A stretch of 64,000 nucleotides of DNA from Linum tenue (lineage: Eukaryota > Streptophyta > Magnoliopsida > Malpighiales > Linaceae): the NCBI GenBank assembly GCA_946122785.1, contig CAMGYJ010000011.1, positions 40,078,513 through 40,142,512 of the forward strand. Direction: 5' to 3'. Position numbers and translations under genes: made by a program. Each line of letters opens with the position of its first letter. Position 1 is the stretch's first letter. Below the pieces are notes generated by a model. The model was not told the DNA's origin and ran no database searches. It worked only from the letters and a program-made list of their open reading frames with translations. Below, piece by piece: positions 57,560 through 64,000 of the stretch.

Positions 57560-59170
57560 GATTCGCCTCTGCACACAGTGTACTGCATCTTTGATGCTTT
57601 CCTGCCAACTCTCACTAAGCTCATAAAGCCACCCTAGAGGAAAAATCACCTATGTTTTCGAGATTCAGAAGTCTTTCGGCACGGGGGAAACTATCATTGT
57701 TCTCAAGAGACAACCTTATAATCATTTCTAAAGTGGTAGCCCTGTCAATTAGAATTAACCATGTAATTAGAGAATTCCTTGGTATTTGTTGTCATGTCCA
57801 AACCAATTTAGACCACTATTTCTTGATCCTTCGTGGCTTGATACTCTCCCAAACTCTTTTAACCTTGTAACTAGGCATGACCTTCGCATTCAATTCTTCT
57901 ACAAGTTTTCCTCGGTCTCCCAACAACTAGATCTCTCAGTTTAAGAATTATGGTCCAAACCCAAGAGCCTTTAATATATGAAGTTCCCAAATATTTAGGC
58001 TCATTAGTCGATATTCTTTCCTCCAGGTCTTTCATAGGTTCGGTTGGTCTGCAACTACTGCCATGAGATGCCTAATCATGCATGCTTTATTCCGGCTATG
58101 GAGATCCTTAAATCATAGTCCACCATCCATTTTTGGAAGGGCAACTACCTCCCATGAAGACTTTTGCCTTTTCTATTCGTCACAATGTCACTCCAGAGGA
58201 ACCTTAAGCACAAAATTTTGAGTTTATCATGAATTTCTTAGCAATTGCACAATTGTCATCCAATATCACGTGAAACTAGCTAATGCTACAATGGTAAGTT
58301 CAAGCTTACCACCATATGCCAACAATTAAGGTTTCCAACCATGAATCCTTTTGGTGATATTTTCCACTAGTACTTAACAGTCTGTAGCTATGAGCTTCTC
58401 TGTCATAAGAGGAATCCCCAAATATCTAACTTTCGTATGACCTTGTTTAAAACTCGAGTTAGCTATTAACTTTTTTTTTACATCACTCTCAACCCCAACA
58501 CAAAAGACCTCACATTTACCTACGTTGTGTTTCAATCCTGAAATCCTATATAACTGCCCTATATCTCACTAGTGCTTAAAACCCTACTACTAAAACTTTT
58601 GTGAAGATGAGTAAATCATCTGCAAAGCATATGTGGGTAAGTTCAATCTTATGATCATCCGCTTTATTAAGCATACAACTAGGAACCTCCATCAACATGG
58701 AAAATTGGTAAGGGGGCAATGGACACTCCTGCCTAGAGGTTTCCTATCAAACCACCATTCATAAGCCATCACTTAAAAGAAAATTTCTTATCCAACTAAT
58801 GAACTGAACAAGAAATCTCGCCATCATTACTGCACATAGGAATCTCAATCCATACTATCGAATACTTCATTATATCAATCTTTAAAGCGCATCTAACTTA
58901 CACATTGTTTCTTCTATACCACTTGGCCATTTTGTGAGATGATTATATTGTCAGTAGTAATGTTGCACTTTAGAAAGCTGTCTGGCTAGGACTGATAGTC
59001 AGGGGCATCACTTCTTTTAGTCTGAGTGCTAAGATCTTTGAGATGCATTTATAGAGTATATTAGCACAATAAATTGGCCTAAAATGTTTCATGGAATTAG
59101 CATTAGGAGAATTCATAACCAATATACCTGCTAATATGGACAGGATTAGAACATTTCTCCACAAATTCTT
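57560..59170 (-). pseudogene. Degenerate LINE reverse transcriptase (LINE 3)
   Basis: On the minus strand, 59,164-58,970 has a FRPIYCANILYKCISKIL block and an ISPSQTAF block, both standard in plant L1 RTs. Near 58,640-58,600 comes THICFADDLLIFTK, with the catalytic FADD. Farther on (about 58,430-58,330) is VRYLGIPLMTEKL, then GWKP. Stops are frequent in every frame. No ORF1, poly-A or target duplication was recognised. It is the oldest-looking LINE here. Confidence 0.75.
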
Positions 59171-59731
59171 CTATGTCCTAGATATTTGCACAATACATGG
59201 CACCTTGTGCCTTCATCTCTCGATAGGTCTATTTGTAGAACTTGAAGCCTTTGAATAGTTCCCGATTTTCCACTTAATTGATGACTTGGTTCTTTCCTCA
59301 TTTATCGGGAATGGTGGGAATAAGAGGGAGAAGCGTTAAGGAGATAAGGGTTAGCAACAATGGAAGGCAAAGACAGATGGCGGCGACGAAAAGCGGCAGG
59401 GATAGTTTGAGGAATGGAACCAAGGGGGTCGATGCTCGGGATGGGATGAGGCAAGAGTAAGAAAAGAAAGAAGATATGGAAAGGTTTGTTGAAATAATCT
59501 TGGTCAATGGCGGTGAGAAAATATGGTAAGAAGAAGAAAACGGCAAGAATCAAAAAGAGGATCTCTGGATATGAAGATTTGTAGCTGAAATCAAGCACCC
59601 TGATTGCTCAACGGTCCTAAAACAAATACTATAAAGGGTAGAAAAGCAGAGGGAGTGAACTACCTTTTCATGCGAGAGAAATTCAATAGTAGTTACAGAG
59701 AGTATAATCTATTGGAAAGAAAAGGAGAAGT
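59171..59731. other. Spacer before copia 2
   Basis: No supported gene. A purine-rich GGAAAGAAAAGGAGAAG lies directly left of the presumed LTR start, which resembles a polypurine tract. Confidence 0.4.
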
Positions 59732-60403
59732 TGTCAGGGAGATAGCTTGTGAGTTTGATTTATCAAGATCATAGTTCTGCAGGGAGTAGAACTCTGAGAG
59801 GGATTCTAATCGGAGACAGGGAGTCATTGAGATTGAGTGCTGTATTGTGTAACCTTGACATCAATCATCTTAGTGATCGCCAAAGAGTTCACACTGAGCT
59901 TCTTTGGCCGTGGACTAGTCGGTATTGCGTATTGCATACCGGAAACCACGTAAAAAATTATGGTGTTGTCTCTTTTGTATTTCAATTCCTTTTTATCTTC
60001 ATATTGCTGCTCTGTTTCGTGTTCAATACTTGCAGAGTTCAGAGAATACCACAAATACAAGCAGGAAGAAGAAACCTTGAGCACCCAATGCAGAACGCAG
60101 CGTTTCAGCACAAAACGTGAAGCAGCTGGGTAGTCTGAGTTTTGGACCGCACCTTGACCAGCTAGAGAAGTCTGGGTATATTCTACTATTGGTATAGGGC
60201 CTGAAGTAAGCTAGGCTCATTGTTTACACGTTAATCTATTTGCCTGTAACTGTTTCGATCAAAACATCTTTCCCTTTACTTCATTTCATCCTCTTCGACT
60301 GATCTAACCACAACCAAAAACCCTAAAGCAAAAATCCCCAAAAGATCTGTTTAGGTTTTGCAGGAGTAACACGAGAATCTCGCGCTCGATTCACACCAAC
60401 ACG

Positions 60404-60415
60404 TGGTATCAGAGC
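60404..60415 (+). other. Primer binding site of copia 2
   Basis: TGGTATCAGAGC is complementary to the 3' end of initiator tRNA-Met, the usual primer of plant copia elements. Confidence 0.9.
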
Positions 60416-60472
60416 TTGGTCGCCAACAGAAAGCAGGTCTAACAACCTCAGGCGAAGATTAATTCGAGCTCA

Positions 60473-61901
60473 ATGAATGGAAATGGGGTCTTCATGACTG
60501 ATGAGTTCTCGCAGACGCGTCCACCCATATTCGAGGGGGTACACTACGGATACTGGAGAAACAGAATGGAACTCTTCATTGGTTCCACTGATCCGGATCT
60601 CTGGAACATTGTGCTTGACGGACCACTCGAAGTAAAGGAAGCAAGAGTAAAGTGGACTGAGCAAGACAAGAAGAATTTTCAGTTGAATTCGAAGGCAACA
60701 AACCTGATGTACTGCGCCTTAGGTCCTGAGGAATATCATCGAGTCTCTGGGTGCAAAACAGCTAAGGAAATCTGGGACAAACTCCAGATTGCGCACGAAG
60801 ATACATCTCATGTAAAGATCTCTAGAATAAATAAGTTGAAACAAGAGTTCCAGACTTTCGTGATGAAGCCTGAAGAGTCCATAAAGGAAATGAATGATAG
60901 GTTCAGCACGATAGTCAACAGTATGAGAAATCTTGAAGTTGAATATGCAAGTGCTGACTTAGTTCGTAAGATTCTATGGGCACTTCCTAAAAGGTGGACT
61001 CCCAAGGTGACTGCCATAGAGGAATCCAAGGACCTAACCAGACTAAGCTTGGATGAACTCATGGGATCGTTGGTCACTCACGAAGACAAGCTAAGGAGAG
61101 AAAAAGGTGAAGATTCTAGAAAAGAGAAAAAGGGTATAGCTTTCAAAGTGACTGAACAAGAAGAAGAACTAGACAGCCTAGAAGACATGGAAGATGATGA
61201 ACTAGCCATGTTTTAAGTGTGGAAGGAACGACCACATAAAAGCCGAATGCCCACAATTAAGACAAGAAAAGGCTTACGCAGCCACCTGGAGCTGCAGTGA
61301 AGATGATGATGACGAAGGAGAAGCTGAGAAAAGACAAGATGCTCTTATGGCAATTGGAGAAAGTGAAGATGAATGCAAATCTTCACAGGTAAGAACTCTA
61401 AACTATTACTCTAAGTCATATAGTGATAATGATCAATTAAATGAAACTATAAGGGATATACATATTGAATTTAAAAATGTACAGATAAAGCACACTAGGC
61501 TTAAGTCAGAATTTGAAAAACTGATGAATCAACATAATAAGCTGAAAGCAGAAAAGCTATGCTTAGAGTTGGAATTAAAAGAAGCACTGTGCAGAAATGA
61601 TAGGTTAGAAGATAAGATAGCTCGATCCAAGAAGAAGGGTGAAGCTGTAAAAGTAAAGACAGATACAAAACCTCTAAAAACAAGTTATACTAAACAGAGT
61701 CTAGATCACATAGAGTGTTTTTACTGTCATCAAACTGGACATTACATTGCCAACTGTAAAAGAAGAATAGCCAAGGAAGAAAGGTTGAAATTGACAAAGT
61801 GCTTCCCGTGTCATAAACTAGGTCATAAGAGTTTTGTCTGTCCAACGCCTAATGTAAAAACTAGAGTCTCTAAATTGGTATGGATACCTAAGGGAAAATA
61901 A
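60473..61901 (+). pseudogene. Copia 2 gag with three CCHC knuckles, frameshifted
   Basis: The ATG at 60,473 gives a gag (UBN2-like) domain with PPIFEGVHYGYWRNRMELF, CKTAKEIWDKLQIAHE and LVRKILWALPKRW. The first frame ends at a TAA at 61,214-61,216. The first knuckle, CFKCGRNDHIKAEC (61,209-61,250), is in another frame, so a frameshift lies just before it. A coiled-coil-like stretch follows (61,347-61,700), then two more knuckles, CFYCHQTGHYIANC and CFPCHKLGHKSFVC, before the TAA at 61,899-61,901. Gag forms the particle and packages RNA; this copy cannot. Confidence 0.85.
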
Positions 61902-61931
61902 ACATCTTTGATGAATTAGGTCTGCTTCCAA

Positions 61932-63382
61932 GTGAGCATGGAAGACAGCGAGTGGATCCTGGATAGTGGATGCTCACACCACATGACTGGAAATGAAAAA
62001 CTGTTTACAAAATTGGTTAAAGGAAAGAAATGTAAAGTTTATTTCGGTGATAACTATAGCACTGAGATTCTGGGGAAAGGGGAAGTAGGTAATTCACCTA
62101 AAATAAAAAAAATGTGATGCTTGTAAATGAGTTAAAACATAATTTGTTCTCTATAAGCCAAATGTGTGGGGAGTCAAACAGAGTTGTCTTTGAACCAAAT
62201 GTATGATATGTTGAAAACATTGAAAACAGAACAATTCTGTTCTCTGGAAAAAGAAAGGGAAAATTATTTTGTTTAAACCTGAATGATAAATCATCCTTTA
62301 ATGAATTATGTCTAGTGCCAGTTGATAAAAATGACCAACTCGAGTGACATAGGAGGTTAGGGCATGTAAGTGTAGGGTCCTTAGCTAAACTGGTCAGTCT
62401 AAATTTAGTCACAGGAATTCCCAAAGTGAACTGCAAGAAGGAATTTTTTTGTGAAGCTTGTACAAAAGGAAAACAAGTCAGAACCTTCTTCAAAAGCAAA
62501 CAAGTCATATCAACAACTCGACCTTTAGAACTATTGCATTTAGATTTGTTCGGACCAAGTAATGTCATGAGCTTAGGTGGAAAATCATATGCATTTGTTG
62601 TAGTAGATGACTACTCCAGGTTCACTTGGGTTCTATTTTTGTCAAACAAAAGTGATGCCTATAAGAATTTTAAAAATTTAATCAAGAAAATCCAAAATGA
62701 AAAGGAAACTAAAGTCATTAGTATTAGGAGTGATCATGGTGGAGAGTTTATTTCAGAGAAATTTGAACAGTTTTCTGAAAAATCTGGAATATCACATAAT
62801 TTTTCTGCCCCTAGAACTCCTCAACAGAATGGTGTAGTAGAACGTAAGAACAGGACCCTCATAGACATTGCTAGAACTATTCTAAATGCCTATGGTCTCC
62901 CTAAATTTTTCTGGGTAGAGGCTGTAAATACAACCTGCTACACCATAAACCGTGCATTAATAAGATCCAAACTTAATAAAACACCCTATGAACTTTGGAA
63001 AGGAAGAAAACCTAACCTAGTATACTTTCACCCTTTTGGCTGTAGATGTTTTGTACTAAACACTAAAGATAAGCTAGGGAAATTTGACTCTAGGTCAGAC
63101 GAATCTATTTTCCTCGGTTACTCTCAAACCAGCAAGGCTTATAGAGTCTATAATAAAAGGACCCTCAAGGTGGAGGAGTCCATTAATGTTGTGTTTGATG
63201 AATCTATAAATAAGTGTGCAGAACTGATCAATGAAGATGATGATCTTGGACTTGGATGCACACAGTCTGGTGTTGAGGAAAATAACAGAATTGAACAACA
63301 GAGCACACAAGTTCAGACTGGCTTGAGTGAAGGAGAAGACACATCACATGAGCAGAATGTTCAGGCGCCACCTCACATATAG
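61932..63382 (+). pseudogene. Copia 2 protease and integrase, broken
   Basis: The protease has WILDSGCSHHMTG, with the catalytic DSG, and stops at 62,117. More frames and stops follow. The integrase zinc region HRRLGHVS...CEACTKGKQ is preceded by TGA where a Trp is usual (about 62,345-62,347). From 62,426 the integrase core is open to 63,382: LHLDLFGPSN, VVVDDYSRFTWVLF, ISIRSDHGGEF and TPQQNGVVERKNRTL give the DDE residues. The GYSQTSKAYRVYNKRTL block is the C-terminal domain. Function is lost through the upstream breaks. Confidence 0.88.
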
Positions 63383-63594
63383 AAAAGACATACATCATCA
63401 CAAATTATTGGTGACATAAATGAAGGTATGATCACTCGATCTAAATTGTCCTCAGTACAGACTGCCTTTGTGTCACTAATTGAACCAAAAAATGTGCAAG
63501 AAGCATTAGATGATGAATTTTGGAATGAATCTATGCATGAGGAAATGAATCTGTTTAGAAGAAACAATGTGTGAGCTTGTTCCCAAACCTGAAA

Positions 63595-64000
63595 CATAAC
63601 AATAATTGGAACAAAGTGGATATATCGAAATAAATCCAATGAAGTAGGGAAAATAACTAGAAATAAATCCAGATTAGTTGCTCAGGGAATAGACTTTGAC
63701 GAAACATTCGCCCCTGTACCAAGACTAGAAGCAATTCGATTGCTTTGTGCCTTTGTTGTCTCCAAGGGATTTAAGTTGTATCAAATGGACGCAAAAAGCG
63801 CCTTTCTGAATGGTGACATAAAGGAGGAAGTGTATGTATCCCAACCTCCGGGATTTGAAGACCATGAATTTCCAGACCATGTATACAAACTTAACAAAGC
63901 GCTTTATGGACTTAAGCAAGCTCCTAGAGCTTGGTATGAAAAGTTAAGTCAGTTTCTTTTAGATAAGGGTTTATTAGAGGAGCAGTAGATAAAACTTTGT
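63595..64000 (+). pseudogene. Copia 2 reverse transcriptase, partial
   Basis: After frame breaks near 63,380-63,600 the RT begins with [12 protein letters not shown], then [43 protein letters not shown] and [17 protein letters not shown] frameshift near 63,970 gives a TAG at about 63,986-63,988. The YVDD motif and RNase H would lie beyond the window. Confidence 0.85.

Larger units (their letters stand above)
59732..64000 (+). mobile_element. Ty1/copia retrotransposon (copia 2), runs off window
   Basis: A presumed 5' LTR (59,732 to about 60,401) begins TGTCAGGGAG and ends before the primer binding site TGGTATCAGAGC (60,404-60,415, initiator tRNA-Met type). Then gag, protease, integrase and part of reverse transcriptase follow in copia order. 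The LTR start is tentative because the partner LTR is outside the window. Confidence 0.82.

Overview
The window is nuclear DNA of a flowering plant. Genes are sparse and carry GT-AG introns, TATAAATA boxes lie upstream of start codons, and most of the space is plant-type mobile DNA: L1-like LINEs with DUF4283-type ORF1s, Ty1/copia pol genes, a Ty3/gypsy-like non-autonomous LTR element, and hAT, Mutator-like and Harbinger remnants. The sequence alone does not identify the species.

Region by region. (1) 1-28,160 is a broken-up cluster of one small secreted protein family. Three copies are visible (8,671-10,657 +, 14,648-15,618 +, 26,389-27,530 -), and flanking sequence at 1-390 implies another copy to the left. 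Each has an exon 1 encoding a signal peptide, a cysteine-rich segment resembling a hevein chitin-binding domain and the first half of a barwin-like domain. Exon 2, joined in phase 0 at CLQ|VTN, gives the second half of the barwin-like domain. This is the layout of prohevein/class I PR-4 proteins, strongly diverged. Every copy carries a different lesion. The cluster has been inflated by an 8-kb nested insertion upstream of copy 1, MITEs in the copy 1 intron, a full-length LINE with 15-bp target duplications (16,103-23,338), and a 5'-truncated copia element (about 23,870-26,152).

(2) 28,160-42,990 holds two plant transposon-type genes on the minus strand. One encodes an Athila ORF1/plant-transposon-protein-like domain with an acidic repeat tail and is split by a young 4.1-kb LTR element with a 5-bp target duplication. 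The other is a nine-exon Ulp1-like (C48) protease gene whose splice phases all agree but which has three in-frame stops. A satellite with an exact 79-79-52 bp higher-order period lies between them. Clusters of CACGGCCGTG-cored palindromes lie at about 28.2-28.4, 38.6-38.8 and 42.8-43.0 kb, and also inside two LTRs.

(3) 45,800-54,900 has the only plausible intact ordinary gene: a two-exon F-box/F-box-associated-domain gene (50,168-46,106, minus) with a repeat-filled 2.8-kb intron. A fragment of a paralogue lies just downstream of it. A neighbouring element with terminal inverted repeats carries the first part of a ribosomal protein L12 gene, and a related solo LTR follows.

(4) 56,200-64,000 is decayed transposons: a hAT transposase, a minus-strand LINE, and a plus-strand copia element that runs off the right edge.

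No operon-like cooperation is seen. The shared theme is a decaying tandem defence-gene family inside dense nested transposons.
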